A DNA stretch of 38,553 nucleotides from the NCBI GenBank assembly GCA_902595375.1, contig CACJPW010000006.1:1-38553 (forward strand), read 5' to 3'. This DNA is from an uncultured Pelagibacteraceae bacterium. GTDB taxonomy: Bacteria > Pseudomonadota > Alphaproteobacteria > Pelagibacterales > Pelagibacteraceae. The position numbers and the translations under genes were made by a program. How positions within the stretch are numbered: the stretch's first letter is position 1; every line of letters begins with the position of its first letter. Below the pieces are notes generated by a model, which worked only from the letters and a program-made list of their open reading frames with translations, made no database searches and was not told the DNA's origin. Below are positions 26,214 to 34,664 of the stretch, in pieces.

Positions 26214-27206
26214 CTAATCTTTAATTGGCCAACAAATTGGATTTAGTGGACTAGCGGCTACGTCTCCTGGTTTAACATTGGGCATAAATTTTTGCCAATC
26301 ACCAGAAACCATCGTCGGGGCATTAACTACTCTTGCTCCATCTCGGTAGTAAGTATTGGCTAGAACCACCCGGCTGCGATTAGTACGATTACGTGAAGCA
26401 GTATGAAAATTTAAATTATGATGGAAGCTAACCTCACCCAGTTCAAATGGAGTTTCATTCACACTTACATTATTTTTTAAAAAAACATCTGAGACCCCAC
26501 GGTCATATCCAGTACCAGTCTTCTCAAACTTAACAGCGTTAACTAACTCGTGAACACTAAGTGGATAGGCAAAAGAAAGCGGTCCCATCTCAAGAGGTGT
26601 CGGTTGTGCTGGCACCCAAGCAGTAACTACATCATTAGTATCTAGCGGAAAATGATGGTCGTCGAAGTGCCATGGGGTACGACCACAACCAGCTTGTTTT
26701 GCTAATACATTATCATGGTAAAGTCTAACAGACTGTACTTCAAGAAGATCCGCTGAAATTTGTCCTAGACGTGGTGATAATACATAAGCACGAAGGAGTG
26801 CGTTGTCAGTCCAAATCATTTCAAGACTAAGGAAACGATCATGTGCTTCTTTATCTGGATCAACCTTGAACTTTTTTTTTAGTAGATTAATTAACTCAAC
26901 ACGAAGTTTTAGCACAGCTCCGGGTGAGAAAACCCTCCTAAGTTTTATAAAACCATTTTTTCTAAAAAAATCGATTTGGTCATTAGATAATCTGTAGGGC
27001 TTTGCTAATTCTGAGATGACCTCATCATCACTGGGTATTTGAATTTCTGGTAAGGGGTCGACATTAATGATTTCATTATCTTTAACATCATTATCTGCAA
27101 GACTAACGTACCAATCCCACCAGGCCTGATTATCCTTGTCCCACGGTTTGCTTATATCGGAGGCATCAGACGTTCTAGAATTAAAATTTTTATTAGATTT
27201 ACTCAT
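26214..27206 (-). CDS. PhyH-family Fe(II)/2-oxoglutarate dioxygenase
   Basis: Non-heme iron oxygenase of the phytanoyl-CoA dioxygenase fold, which hydroxylates small substrates with 2-oxoglutarate and oxygen. In the 330-residue form starting at ATG 27206, the iron triad is His180-x-Asp182 (in PWHFDDHH) and the distal His268 (NFHTASRNRTNRSR), with Arg279 as the likely 2-oxoglutarate anchor. The upstream TTG at 27212 is a less likely start. The first 65 residues (Trp-rich: DNQAWWDWYV) are an extension not typical of PhyH. G/C content and codon use (GGTGCT, CGG, GCG-type codons) differ visibly from the AT-rich neighbours, hinting at acquisition. First gene of the cassette; not a CoA enzyme as far as can be told. 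Confidence 0.85.
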   Translation of the reverse strand: MSKSNKNFNSRTSDASDISKPWDKDNQAWWDWYVSLADNDVKDNEIINVDPLPEIQIPSDDEVISELAKPYRLSNDQIDFFRKNGFIKLRRVFSPGAVLKLRVELINLLKKKFKVDPDKEAHDRFLSLEMIWTDNALLRAYVLSPRLGQISADLLEVQSVRLYHDNVLAKQAGCGRTPWHFDDHHFPLDTNDVVTAWVPAQPTPLEMGPLSFAYPLSVHELVNAVKFEKTGTGYDRGVSDVFLKNNVSVNETPFELGEVSFHHNLNFHTASRNRTNRSRVVLANTYYRDGARVVNAPTMVSGDWQKFMPNVKPGDVAASPLNPICWPIKD

Positions 27207-27214
27207 TAACAACT

Positions 27215-27243
27215 ATTATAGTATTATTTTTAATTATTATTAA
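27215..27243 (-). promoter_or_regulatory. Candidate promoter of the PhyH-methyltransferase-EgtD cassette
   Basis: Read on the minus strand: TTAATA (27238-27243), 17-base spacer and a perfect TATAAT (27215-27220). Transcription would start around 27206-27209, at or within a few bases of the PhyH ATG (27204-27206), so the message would be leaderless or nearly so. The rest of the 27207-27333 gap shows no terminator or RNA gene that I can support. Confidence 0.5.
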
Positions 27244-27333
27244 AGGGCGTTTTGACATGGTTTATCTGGTTTTTTTATGAATTATAAATAATCCGCTAGG
27301 CTAGTGGGGAATATTGCATGCCTCTTAAACAAA

Positions 27334-27840
27334 TTATGCTACAAAATCAATTTCTTCTTCTTTAAAAATTTCAAAACCTTTGGATTTATAATTTTGTAAT
27401 GCGTGTTTGTGGTCTAAACTACAAGTATGAACCCACATTCTACTAGGATTTTTTCTAGATGCGCTTGCAATAGCATGATTTACAAGTGTTGACCCAAGCT
27501 TCAAACCTCTGAATTCTTTTAGTACCCCTAAATTGATAAGCTCAACTTCATTTGATCCAGGATGATATTCCTGTTCATAATATCCTACTAAATCTTCACC
27601 TTTTTTTAGAACATGTGTTTCTAGGTTTTTATTTGTGACATACTTTACCCATTCGCTATCAGACCAAAGTAATCTATCTCTCCAGTAATGATCTACGCCT
27701 ATTTGTTTATAAAAAAATCTATTTAAATGAAAATTATCTTTATAGTCCAAAATAATTTGGAAATTTTCTGGAAGATTTAAATCAACTGTTTTTGAAAAAT
27801 CTTTTATTTCTAAGAAATATCTTTTCACTCTTGAAACCAT
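27334..27840 (-). CDS. GNAT-family N-acetyltransferase
   Basis: Acetyl-CoA-dependent transferase with unknown acceptor. The 168 residues show the GNAT core in the C-terminal half: GYYEQEYHPGSNEVELINLGVL (strand 4 region), the acetyl-CoA pyrophosphate loop EFRGLKLGSTLVNHAI (R/Q-x-x-G-x-G/S form), then SRMWVHTCSLDHKHALQNYKSKGFEIF, the usual motif B. The N-terminal half (RDRLLWSDSEWVKYV) is unlike RimI or PhnO. It is the last gene of the his-hinT strand block; its ATG overlaps the hinT stop (TGATG). Confidence 0.83.
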   Translation of the reverse strand: MVSRVKRYFLEIKDFSKTVDLNLPENFQIILDYKDNFHLNRFFYKQIGVDHYWRDRLLWSDSEWVKYVTNKNLETHVLKKGEDLVGYYEQEYHPGSNEVELINLGVLKEFRGLKLGSTLVNHAIASASRKNPSRMWVHTCSLDHKHALQNYKSKGFEIFKEEEIDFVA

Positions 27841-28196
27841 CAGCTTACCATCTTTCCAATCTTTTCACCTGCAAATATATGATAGTGTAAATGAGGAACT
27901 TCCTGACCACCATCACTGCCAATATTAGTTAAAGCTCTGTAACCTTTGTCTTCTGCGCCTATTAAGTTTGCGACATGCGTCACGGCTTTGTTTAACTCTA
28001 CAATTTCTTTGTCAGAAGCTTTACTGTTGAAATCATTAAGATCTACGTATTCACCTTTGGGAATAACTAAAACATGAATTTTCTTTTGAGGATTGATATC
28101 ATGAAAAGCTAAAACATGATCATTTTCATAAACTTTTTTACAAGGGATTTCACCTCTTAGAATTTTAGCAAATATATTATTTTTGTCGTAACTCAT
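27840..28196 (-). CDS. HIT-family (HinT-like) purine nucleotide hydrolase
   Basis: Histidine-triad protein that hydrolyses AMP-phosphoramidates and related compounds. The 118 residues match HinT length and show NIFAKILRGEIPCKKVYEND, FHDINPQKKIHVLVIPK and the triad HLHYHIF (His102, 104, 106). In alphaproteobacteria it normally sits after hisE, as here, overlapping hisE by 4 bases and the GNAT gene by 1 base. Confidence 0.94.
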   Translation of the reverse strand: MSYDKNNIFAKILRGEIPCKKVYENDHVLAFHDINPQKKIHVLVIPKGEYVDLNDFNSKASDKEIVELNKAVTHVANLIGAEDKGYRALTNIGSDGGQEVPHLHYHIFAGEKIGKMVS

Positions 28197-28465
28197 TTTT
28201 GTCTTTTCTTAAGTTCACTCATCACATCTTCAATTTTTATGTTGTTAGCCTCTAAGTAAACCATCAAATGATAAACCACATCAGCAGCTTCGTGTATCTT
28301 ATTTGAATTTTTTTCCACAGATTCTATTAATTCGCCTATTTCCTCTTTTACTTTTGAAACACTTAGGTTTTTATCATTCAAAAGTTTATTAGTATAAGAC
28401 TTATCTGGAGAAGAATTTTTTCTCTCTCTGATTGTTTTAATTAATTGTTCTAAGTTTTCAAACAT
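28193..28465 (-). CDS. hisE: Phosphoribosyl-ATP pyrophosphatase HisE
   Basis: Second step of histidine biosynthesis, PR-ATP to PR-AMP. The 90 residues form a MazG-like all-alpha fold with KVKEEIGELIESV (the metal-binding E-E-x-x-E) and the second acidic motif HEAADVVYHLMVYL. Stand-alone HisE (no HisI fusion) as in most alphaproteobacteria. It follows hisF by one base and overlaps hinT (ATGA). Confidence 0.95.
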   Translation of the reverse strand: MFENLEQLIKTIRERKNSSPDKSYTNKLLNDKNLSVSKVKEEIGELIESVEKNSNKIHEAADVVYHLMVYLEANNIKIEDVMSELKKRQK

Positions 28466-28466
28466 T

Positions 28467-29225
28467 TTATAACCTTACCGATACATTTTTAGAATTCAAA
28501 TATTCTTTAGCATCTTTGATTTTATATTCGCCATAATGAAAAATAGAAGCCGCTAGGACTGCACTTGCTCCACCTTTAACTATGCCATCATATAAGTGAT
28601 CTAGAGTTCCAACTCCACCGGAAGCTATCACTGGAATATTAGTACTATTTGTAATTGTTTTTAATAAATCAACATCGTATCCAGATTTAGTTCCATCTTT
28701 ATCCATCGAAGTTAATAAAATTTCTCCAGCTCCATTTTCTTCTACTTTTTTAGCAAAATCCACTGCATCGATACCAGTTTTATTTCTACCACCGTGTGTA
28801 AACACTTCCCATTTATTTTCTGAAACTTGTTTTGCATCAATCGCAACAACAATGCATTGAGATCCAAATTTTTTTGAAGCTTCCTTAACAAAGTCGACAT
28901 TCTTTACGGCGGCAGTATTAATAGAGACTTTATCTGCACCAGCTAATAATAAATCGGTAATATTTTGAATACTTCTAACTCCACCTCCAACAGTTAAAGG
29001 AACGAAACATTCTTTCGCAGTTTTTCTAACAATATCAACAATCGTTTCTCTATTTTCATTTGAAGCGGTAATATCAAGAAAACAAATCTCATCAGCACCA
29101 CCGTCACTATAAATTTTAGCTTGTTCTACTGGATCTCCAGCATCTTTTAGTTCAACAAAGTTTATACCTTTAACAACTCTTCCATTCTTAACATCAAGAC
29201 AAGGTATAATTCTATTTTTTAGCAT
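28467..29225 (-). CDS. hisF: Imidazole glycerol phosphate synthase, cyclase subunit HisF
   Basis: Uses ammonia from HisH to close the imidazole ring, yielding IGP and AICAR. The 252 residues form a (beta/alpha)8 barrel with [16 protein letters not shown] (catalytic Asp11), [29 protein letters not shown] (second catalytic Asp), and the phosphate sites [10 protein letters not shown] and [11 protein letters not shown] set the start at ATG 29225; a TTG one codon upstream is unlikely. Its start overlaps the hisA 3' end. Confidence 0.98.
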   Translation of the reverse strand: MLKNRIIPCLDVKNGRVVKGINFVELKDAGDPVEQAKIYSDGGADEICFLDITASNENRETIVDIVRKTAKECFVPLTVGGGVRSIQNITDLLLAGADKVSINTAAVKNVDFVKEASKKFGSQCIVVAIDAKQVSENKWEVFTHGGRNKTGIDAVDFAKKVEENGAGEILLTSMDKDGTKSGYDVDLLKTITNSTNIPVIASGGVGTLDHLYDGIVKGGASAVLAASIFHYGEYKIKDAKEYLNSKNVSVRL

Positions 29226-29943
29226 CAATCTCCTTTGCTAGCTCATCAAGTTTAATATCACCATCATAAATAGCTTTACCAACAATGATACCTTCAATTT
29301 TATTATTGTTTAACTCTCTAGCTTTCTTAATATCGTTTATTGAAGAAACACCTCCTGAAATCACAACTGGACAATTAGAAAGCCCTGCAATTTTCACACT
29401 CTCATCTAAGTTCGGGCTAGTTTTCATTCCATCTCTATTTATGTCTGTAAAAATAATTCTGCTTACGCCAAAATCATTTATTTCTTTTAAGAAATCTGTG
29501 GTTTTAATTTCTAGATTTTCTTTCCAGCCTGATACTGAGAGATTTCCATCTTTTTCGTCTAATCCCAAAGCAATTTGACCTTTAAATTTCACACAAGACT
29601 CTTTTAAAAATTCTTTATTTTTAATAGCACCACTTCCTAAAATTACTTTCTCAACACCGGTATCGACGTATTGTTTAATACTATCGAGAGATCTAACACC
29701 GCCACCTATTTCAATCTTCAAATCATATTTACTTACTATTTCTTCTATTATATCTAAATTGACTGTTTTGCCCGTTAAAGCTCCATCTAGATCAACTATG
29801 TGTAAGTTTTTAAAGCCATGATCTTTAAATTTTGCTGCTTGCTCAATGGGTGAAGTTTCATATTCAGTTTTATTTTCGAAGTTACCTTTGATTAATCTTA
29901 CGCATTTCTTATCTTTTATATCTATTGCAGGAAATATTTTCAT
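29212..29943 (-). CDS. hisA: ProFAR isomerase HisA
   Basis: Amadori isomerase converting ProFAR to PRFAR. The 243-residue half-barrel repeat protein, paralogous to HisF, has [17 protein letters not shown] (Asp8), [21 protein letters not shown], the second catalytic Asp in LGLDEKDG, and [11 protein letters not shown] with the phosphate-binding [12 protein letters not shown]. Its ATG shares a base with the hisH stop (TAATG). Confidence 0.98.
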   Translation of the reverse strand: MKIFPAIDIKDKKCVRLIKGNFENKTEYETSPIEQAAKFKDHGFKNLHIVDLDGALTGKTVNLDIIEEIVSKYDLKIEIGGGVRSLDSIKQYVDTGVEKVILGSGAIKNKEFLKESCVKFKGQIALGLDEKDGNLSVSGWKENLEIKTTDFLKEINDFGVSRIIFTDINRDGMKTSPNLDESVKIAGLSNCPVVISGGVSSINDIKKARELNNNKIEGIIVGKAIYDGDIKLDELAKEIDAKK

Positions 29944-30569
29944 TATAATTTTAAAAAGTTATCAATTACTTTTAATCCTATTTTATCACTCTTTTCAGGG
30001 TGAAACTGTGTGCCAAATAAATTATCTCTTTCAATAGAACAGACAATATTTGACGAGTAATTTGTTGTCGCTGAAATGACTGATTTATCTTCAGGAATAA
30101 ATTCATAACTATGAACAAAGTACATATGAGATTTATTTTTTATTTCTTTAAATATTTTACTTTCTTTTTGAATTTCAATTTCGTTCCAACCTATGTGTGG
30201 AAGTTTAAATTTTCCTTTTTGATTATCAATTTTAGATACTTTACCAGAGATCCAACCTAATCCCTTTGTTTCTGCTTCCTCATACCCGATGTCTGCGAAC
30301 ATTTGTAAGCCTACACAAATTCCTAATAAAGGTTTCTTATTTATAATTGCAAATTCTTTAAGCGTGTCTACTAATCCAGAGATACTATTTAGAGAGTCAA
30401 TACAGCTTTTAAATGAACCTTGGCCAGGTAAAACAATTTTATCACTAGATTTAATTTTTTTAATATCAGAGGTTACTTCTAGATAAACTTTTCCTTTAGC
30501 TACCTCTGTAAATGAATTTATGACAGAGCTTATATTGCCCGATTGGTAGTCAACAATTGTGACGTTCAT
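29943..30569 (-). CDS. hisH: Imidazole glycerol phosphate synthase, glutaminase subunit HisH
   Basis: Class I glutaminase that feeds ammonia to HisF. The 208 residues have VTIVDYQSGN, the PGQGSF oxyanion-type loop, nucleophile Cys85 in LLGICVGLQMF, and the His-Glu pair in GTQFHPEKS. The start is ATG 30569; the TTG just before it is a poor alternative. It lies 5 bp after the hisB stop. Confidence 0.97.
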   Translation of the reverse strand: MNVTIVDYQSGNISSVINSFTEVAKGKVYLEVTSDIKKIKSSDKIVLPGQGSFKSCIDSLNSISGLVDTLKEFAIINKKPLLGICVGLQMFADIGYEEAETKGLGWISGKVSKIDNQKGKFKLPHIGWNEIEIQKESKIFKEIKNKSHMYFVHSYEFIPEDKSVISATTNYSSNIVCSIERDNLFGTQFHPEKSDKIGLKVIDNFLKL

Positions 30570-30574
30570 CAATT

Positions 30575-31165
30575 TTAAATAGAGCCTTTTGTCGAAGGTA
30601 TTGAATTTTTAATTCTTTTATCAATCGCTAAAGCATCTTTTAATGATCTAGCTAAACCTTTATAACATGACTCAATTTTGTGGTGACTATTTTCACCGTA
30701 AATATTTTCTATGTGTAAAGTAACTCCAGCTGATTGTGAAAAAGCTTGGAACCACTCTTTAAATAATTCAGTATCCATCTCACCAAGTTTTTCAACCGGC
30801 AGATTTACTTTCCAGATTAAATAAGGCCTATTCGATACATCTATTGAAACTCGGCTTAAAGTTTCATCCATAGGAATCATTGTTGATGCGTATCGTGTAA
30901 TTCCTTTTCGATTACCTGCTGCCTTTTTAATAGCTTCTCCAATTGCTATGCCAGTATCCTCAGTAGTATGGTGTAAATCTATATGTGTGTCACCTTCAGC
31001 TTTAACTTCTAAATCTATTAGAGAGTGCTTTGATAATTGTTCCAACATGTGATCTAAAAAACCTATTCCAGTTTTTACTTTATACTTACCCTTTCCATCT
31101 AAATTGACCGCGACAGAAATACTTGTCTCTTTTGTTTTTCTCGTAATTTTTGCTTTTCTACTCAT
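30575..31165 (-). CDS. hisB: Imidazoleglycerol-phosphate dehydratase HisB
   Basis: Mn-dependent dehydration of IGP to imidazole acetol phosphate. The 196 residues are the monofunctional type (no phosphatase domain) with metal-site motifs [43 protein letters not shown] and [18 protein letters not shown]. First gene of hisB-hisH-hisA-hisF-hisE-hinT-GNAT; a sigma-70-like promoter precedes it in the 96-bp gap shared with divergent hslV. No attenuator leader peptide is visible. Confidence 0.98.
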   Translation of the reverse strand: MSRKAKITRKTKETSISVAVNLDGKGKYKVKTGIGFLDHMLEQLSKHSLIDLEVKAEGDTHIDLHHTTEDTGIAIGEAIKKAAGNRKGITRYASTMIPMDETLSRVSIDVSNRPYLIWKVNLPVEKLGEMDTELFKEWFQAFSQSAGVTLHIENIYGENSHHKIESCYKGLARSLKDALAIDKRIKNSIPSTKGSI

Positions 31166-31187
31166 AAACTATGCCCGATTTACCTTT

Positions 31188-31216
31188 GATATATATTTAA
31201 ATCGTCATTTTATCAA
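31188..31216 (-). promoter_or_regulatory. Candidate sigma-70 promoter of the his operon
   Basis: Read on the minus strand: TTGATA (31211-31216), exact 17-base spacer, TATATC (31188-31193). The transcript would begin near 31181, about 16 bases before the hisB ATG. The short leader leaves no room for a histidine attenuator. Confidence 0.55.
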
Positions 31217-31225
31217 TAAATCACT

Positions 31226-31255
31226 ATTGAAGATCTCAAATTAATCTCCACATAT
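31226..31255 (+). promoter_or_regulatory. Candidate sigma-32-like promoter of hslVU
   Basis: ATTGAA (31226-31231; CTTGAA consensus, 5 of 6), 16-base spacer, CCACATAT (31248-31255; CCCCATnT with one mismatch). The start would fall around 31261, at the hslV ATG (31262), which lacks a Shine-Dalgarno. The hslVU operon is a known RpoH target in other proteobacteria; activity here is inferred. Confidence 0.45.
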
Positions 31256-31261
31256 AACTCC

Positions 31262-31801
31262 ATGAATACAGCTGAAAAATGGCACGGTACTACAATTGTC
31301 CTTCTTAGAAAGGGTGGTGAAACCATTGTAGCAGGTGACGGTCAAGTGAGTCTTGGTAATACAGTTTTAAAAAGCAAGGCAAAAAAAGTTAGAAAAATTG
31401 AAAGCAGAGGAGTGATCGCAGGATTTGCCGGTTCAACTGCAGATGCTTTAACTTTATTTGAAAGACTTGAGGCAAAATTAGAAAAGCACGCTGGGAATTT
31501 GCAAAGGGCAGCTGTTGAATTAGCAAAAGATTGGAGAAGCGACAAATTTTTAAGAAGATTAGAAGCGTTGATGGCTGTGGCAGATAAAAATCATAGCTTT
31601 ATCATATCTGGAACTGGTGACGTATTAGAACCTGAAGATGGAATTATTGGTATAGGTTCAGGAGGTAACTACGCGTTAGCAGCAGCTAAAGTATTAATTG
31701 AGACTGATATGAAAGCAGAAGAAATTGCTAAAAAGGCTCTAAAAGTTGCTGCGGATATATGTGTGTTTACCAATAATAATGTAACTATGGAAAAAATTTA
31801 A
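31262..31801 (+). CDS. hslV: ATP-dependent protease proteolytic subunit HslV
   Basis: Threonine peptidase forming the double-hexamer core of the HslUV protease. The 179 residues start with a nine-residue propeptide ending HG; Thr10 of [11 protein letters not shown] becomes the N-terminal nucleophile. Other family blocks are [37 protein letters not shown] and [14 protein letters not shown]. No ribosome binding site precedes the ATG. hslU starts immediately after the stop. Confidence 0.97.
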   Translation: MNTAEKWHGTTIVLLRKGGETIVAGDGQVSLGNTVLKSKAKKVRKIESRGVIAGFAGSTADALTLFERLEAKLEKHAGNLQRAAVELAKDWRSDKFLRRLEALMAVADKNHSFIISGTGDVLEPEDGIIGIGSGGNYALAAAKVLIETDMKAEEIAKKALKVAADICVFTNNNVTMEKI

Positions 31802-33178
31802 ATGTCAAAATCTAAAAAAGAAACAAATTTAAAACTTGTAAAAGGATCTAAAGAAGATTCTTCAAAAGTTAGCGCTTTATCTCCAAGAGAAATAGTATCT
31901 GAGTTAGATAGATATGTCATAGGACAAAAAGATGCAAAAAAAGCTGTGGCAGTAGCTTTAAGAAATAGGTGGAGAAGACAAGCTCTTTCAGATGAGATGA
32001 GAGATGAAGTGCTGCCTAAAAATATTCTTATGATAGGACCAACTGGAGTAGGTAAAACTGAAATTTCAAGAAGGTTGTCAAAATTAGCGGAAGCGCCTTT
32101 CATTAAAGTCGAAGCGACAAGATTTACTGAAGTAGGCTATGTTGGTAGAGATGTAGAACAAATTGTTAGAGATCTAATTGAGATCGCTATAGCAATGGAG
32201 AGAGAAAGAAAGCGAAAAGAAGTGAAAGCTAAAGCTGAGTTGAAAGCTGAAGAAAAAGTATTGGACGCTTTAGTTGGAAACAAAGCTAGCGTAGCCACTA
32301 GGGAAAGCTTTAGAAAAAGACTTAGAAATGGTGACTTAGACTCTAACGAGATCGAAATAGAGGTTCAGGATAGTTCTTCAGGTTTTCAAAGCTTTGAAAT
32401 ACCAGGTATGCCAGGTGGTAATGTAGGTATGGTTAACTTGGGTGATATTTTAGGAAAATCTATGGGAAATAAAAAAGGAAAGAAAAAAAAGATGTCTGTT
32501 AAGGAATCTCATAGCATTTTAGTAGCACAAGAATCTGATAAGATGATTGAAGAAGATAAAATCATTAAAGAAGCTAAAAAAGCAACAGAGGAAAATGGAA
32601 TTGTATTTCTTGATGAAATAGATAAAGTTTCAGCTAGAAGTGACAGGGTAGGCGGTGACGTATCAAGAGAGGGTGTGCAAAGAGATTTATTACCTTTAAT
32701 TGAGGGAACTACAGTCAGCACTAAACACGGTCCGATCAAAACTGACCATATTTTATTTATTGCATCGGGAGCTTTTCAACTTGCAAAACCATCTGATTTG
32801 CTGCCAGAATTACAAGGAAGACTTCCAATAAGAGTAGAATTAAATGCTCTTAATGAAGATGATTTTAAAAGAATTTTGAAGGAACCAGATAATAGCTTAA
32901 TTAAGCAATACAAAGCATTATTAAAAACGGAAGATGTTAATCTTGAATTTTCAGATGACGGAATTGATATGCTTGCTAAAATTTCTGCTGAAGTAAATTC
33001 TTCAGTTGAAAATATTGGAGCTAGAAGGCTTCATACTATAATTGAAAAAGTCTTAGATGACATAAGCTTCAACGCAACAGATAAAGCTGGTGAAACGATT
33101 ACTGTCAACAAAAAATTTGTGCAAGATAATTTAGGAAACCTTGTGAAAGATACAGATTTATCTAAGTTTATTCTGTGA
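31802..33178 (+). CDS. hslU: HslUV ATPase subunit HslU
   Basis: AAA+ unfoldase that feeds substrates to HslV. The 458 residues have [25 protein letters not shown], Walker A GPTGVGKT (79-86), the central-pore GYVGRD, an inserted I domain (about 110-245), Walker B VFLDEIDK (Asp271, Glu272), and the sensor-2 region [10 protein letters not shown]; it ends LSKFIL, the tail that docks into HslV. The I domain and an N-terminal extension make it slightly longer than the E. coli protein (443). The 3' end overlaps the convergent Smr gene by 21 bases. Confidence 0.97.
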   Translation: MSKSKKETNLKLVKGSKEDSSKVSALSPREIVSELDRYVIGQKDAKKAVAVALRNRWRRQALSDEMRDEVLPKNILMIGPTGVGKTEISRRLSKLAEAPFIKVEATRFTEVGYVGRDVEQIVRDLIEIAIAMERERKRKEVKAKAELKAEEKVLDALVGNKASVATRESFRKRLRNGDLDSNEIEIEVQDSSSGFQSFEIPGMPGGNVGMVNLGDILGKSMGNKKGKKKKMSVKESHSILVAQESDKMIEEDKIIKEAKKATEENGIVFLDEIDKVSARSDRVGGDVSREGVQRDLLPLIEGTTVSTKHGPIKTDHILFIASGAFQLAKPSDLLPELQGRLPIRVELNALNEDDFKRILKEPDNSLIKQYKALLKTEDVNLEFSDDGIDMLAKISAEVNSSVENIGARRLHTIIEKVLDDISFNATDKAGETITVNKKFVQDNLGNLVKDTDLSKFIL

Positions 33179-33589
33179 TTTCAACTTTATAAGCAAAGCG
33201 CCGTCTCCGCCATCATTAATCTCGGCTTCCTCAATTGATTTAATAAATTTACCAATTTCTTTGTTTGATTTTATAAACTCAGGCACAGAATATTTTAATT
33301 TACTGAAATCTTTAGAAACAAAGACATCTTTGTCATTTTTTGAGTGTAAACCTTTGCCTGTTATCAATAATACTTCTTTATATTTTTTTTTAATACATGA
33401 AAATATTATTTCACTTACTTTTTCATTCGCATTTTCAAGAGTGTATCCATGTAGATCGAATTTAAAACGTGACTTATGTTGAGCATCATCAACGCTTATT
33501 CTATCTTTATCAAATATGTTTGATGGATCTTTTATAAACTCTTCCCAGATTCTCTTATCTTCCTGGGAAAGATCTTTTTTCTTTATCAC
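33158..33589 (-). CDS. Smr-domain protein
   Basis: A 143-residue stand-alone Smr (small MutS-related) protein, a fold with nuclease or nucleic-acid-binding activity. The domain begins [17 protein letters not shown] (Leu-His-Gly with His47) and continues [11 protein letters not shown] and [10 protein letters not shown] at the end. A charged N-terminal region precedes it ([12 protein letters not shown]). The start is GTG at 33587-33589, forming GTGA with the timA stop. Role in the cell unknown; RNA or DNA cleavage linked to ribosome rescue or repair is known for other Smr proteins. Confidence 0.88.
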   Translation of the reverse strand: MIKKKDLSQEDKRIWEEFIKDPSNIFDKDRISVDDAQHKSRFKFDLHGYTLENANEKVSEIIFSCIKKKYKEVLLITGKGLHSKNDKDVFVSKDFSKLKYSVPEFIKSNKEIGKFIKSIEEAEINDGGDGALLIKLKSQNKLR

Positions 33590-34188
33590 TTACTAATTAT
33601 TTCAGATAAATACCAATTAGGACTTTTTTGCTTAATATTTTTTGTAAATTTCCAGCTATCACTTACAAATTTAATTTTATCAGGATTACCTTCTAATACT
33701 TTATTGTCTTTGTCTCTCTTAACTGAAATTACCTCAGCTACAAATTTAACAGTAGCAAAAAGATTATCTTTAATTTTTTCATATTTTTCAACAGATGCTT
33801 CTTTAACCCCAATTAAAGTAAATTCTGATTTTATGTTTTCCTTATTTCTAGCTTTAATAGCATCAGAAAAATTTGAAAACATATTTGGGGCTAGCAAAGC
33901 TTTTAATTTTATCAGATCGCCACTTGAAAAAGAAGTTAGAATGCTTTCGTAAGCTATTTCTGCACCTTTTAAAAATTCCTTTTTCTCATTTCCTTCCAGG
34001 ACATCAAAATTTTGTTCTTTTGGTTTGACATCTTGATTGGGCATACTGAATTTATTTTCTGCAAAATTAGGATAAATTTTAGATTCATGTCCTGTTTTTC
34101 TTCCAAGAATACTTCTTAATCTAAGGATTATAAATCCTGCAATCATTCCCAGTAAAATTATGTCTAAATAGCCGAAACTGTTACTCAT
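33586..34188 (-). CDS. TimA/Tim44-like inner-membrane protein
   Basis: Bacterial relative of the mitochondrial import protein Tim44, studied as TimA in alphaproteobacteria. The 200 residues have one N-terminal membrane helix (YLDIILLGMIAGFIILRL, about 6-23), followed by LRSILGRKTGHE, a short linker, and a Tim44 domain (about 65-200: FLKGAEIAYESILTSFSSGD, LLAPNMFSNFSDAI). I prefer ATG 34188 (family start immediately before the helix) over ATG 34206, six codons upstream. Often followed by mltA and smr in relatives; here Smr follows directly with no mltA. Confidence 0.87.
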   Translation of the reverse strand: MSNSFGYLDIILLGMIAGFIILRLRSILGRKTGHESKIYPNFAENKFSMPNQDVKPKEQNFDVLEGNEKKEFLKGAEIAYESILTSFSSGDLIKLKALLAPNMFSNFSDAIKARNKENIKSEFTLIGVKEASVEKYEKIKDNLFATVKFVAEVISVKRDKDNKVLEGNPDKIKFVSDSWKFTKNIKQKSPNWYLSEIISK

Positions 34189-34232
34189 AATTTGATAAAT
34201 ATACATGAATAATATAATTTTGTATCAGACAA

Positions 34233-34664
34233 ATGAACACATTTTTCCTAGTTTTTATTGGTTTACCAGCCTTAGAGATATTTTTAATGATAAAAATTGG
34301 AGGAAAAATTGGCGCGCTTAATACAATAATTCTTATATTCTTCACAGCTATCGTAGGCATTTATTTTGCAAGAATTCAAGGGATCCAAACCTTAAAATCA
34401 GGAATAGTTAATATGTATGCTAATAAGATGCCTATTTATGAACTTTTATCTGGAGCATCAATAGCTTTTGCAGCCTTATTGCTAATCATACCTGGTTTTT
34501 TTTCAGATTTAATTGGTTTTTTGCTTTTAATTCCTATTACAAGAAATTTATTTTTCAGAATAATTTTTAAAAACAAAAATATTAATAATCTAAACAAGCA
34601 ACCCAACAAAAAAAATAATACAATTGATGGGGAAATAATTGATAAAAAAAAAGATGACTTATAA
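34233..34664 (+). CDS. fxsA: FxsA family membrane protein
   Basis: Small inner-membrane protein; in E. coli, overexpressed FxsA lessens exclusion of phage T7 by F plasmids, but the normal role is unknown. The 143 residues have about three membrane segments, the family N-terminus GLPALEIFLMIKIGGKIGALNTI, the Q-rich cytoplasmic loop, LLLIIPGFFSDLIGFLLLIP, and the typical C-terminal DGEIID tail. It precedes secB, as in many alphaproteobacteria, overlapping it slightly. Confidence 0.93.
   Translation: MNTFFLVFIGLPALEIFLMIKIGGKIGALNTIILIFFTAIVGIYFARIQGIQTLKSGIVNMYANKMPIYELLSGASIAFAALLLIIPGFFSDLIGFLLLIPITRNLFFRIIFKNKNINNLNKQPNKKNNTIDGEIIDKKKDDL

Noticed and set aside
27213-27262. 19-codon minus-strand upstream frame overlapping the PhyH start (MSKRPLIII...)
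   Set aside because: The good TATAAT promoter lies inside it, so it would not be on the mRNA; random frames of this size are common here.
27252-27280. TTGACA-N17-TTATGA on the plus strand as a promoter
   Set aside because: No plus-strand gene or RNA structure follows; it would fire antisense into the his block, and the -10 is weak.
27291-27309. CCGCTA/TAGTGG hairpin downstream of the GNAT gene as a terminator
   Set aside because: Only a six-base stem, with a mismatch when read on the minus strand and no T-tract following.
31798-32103. Minus-strand 101-codon frame inside hslU
   Set aside because: Lies opposite strongly conserved hslU coding sequence and has no recognisable domain; an antisense shadow.
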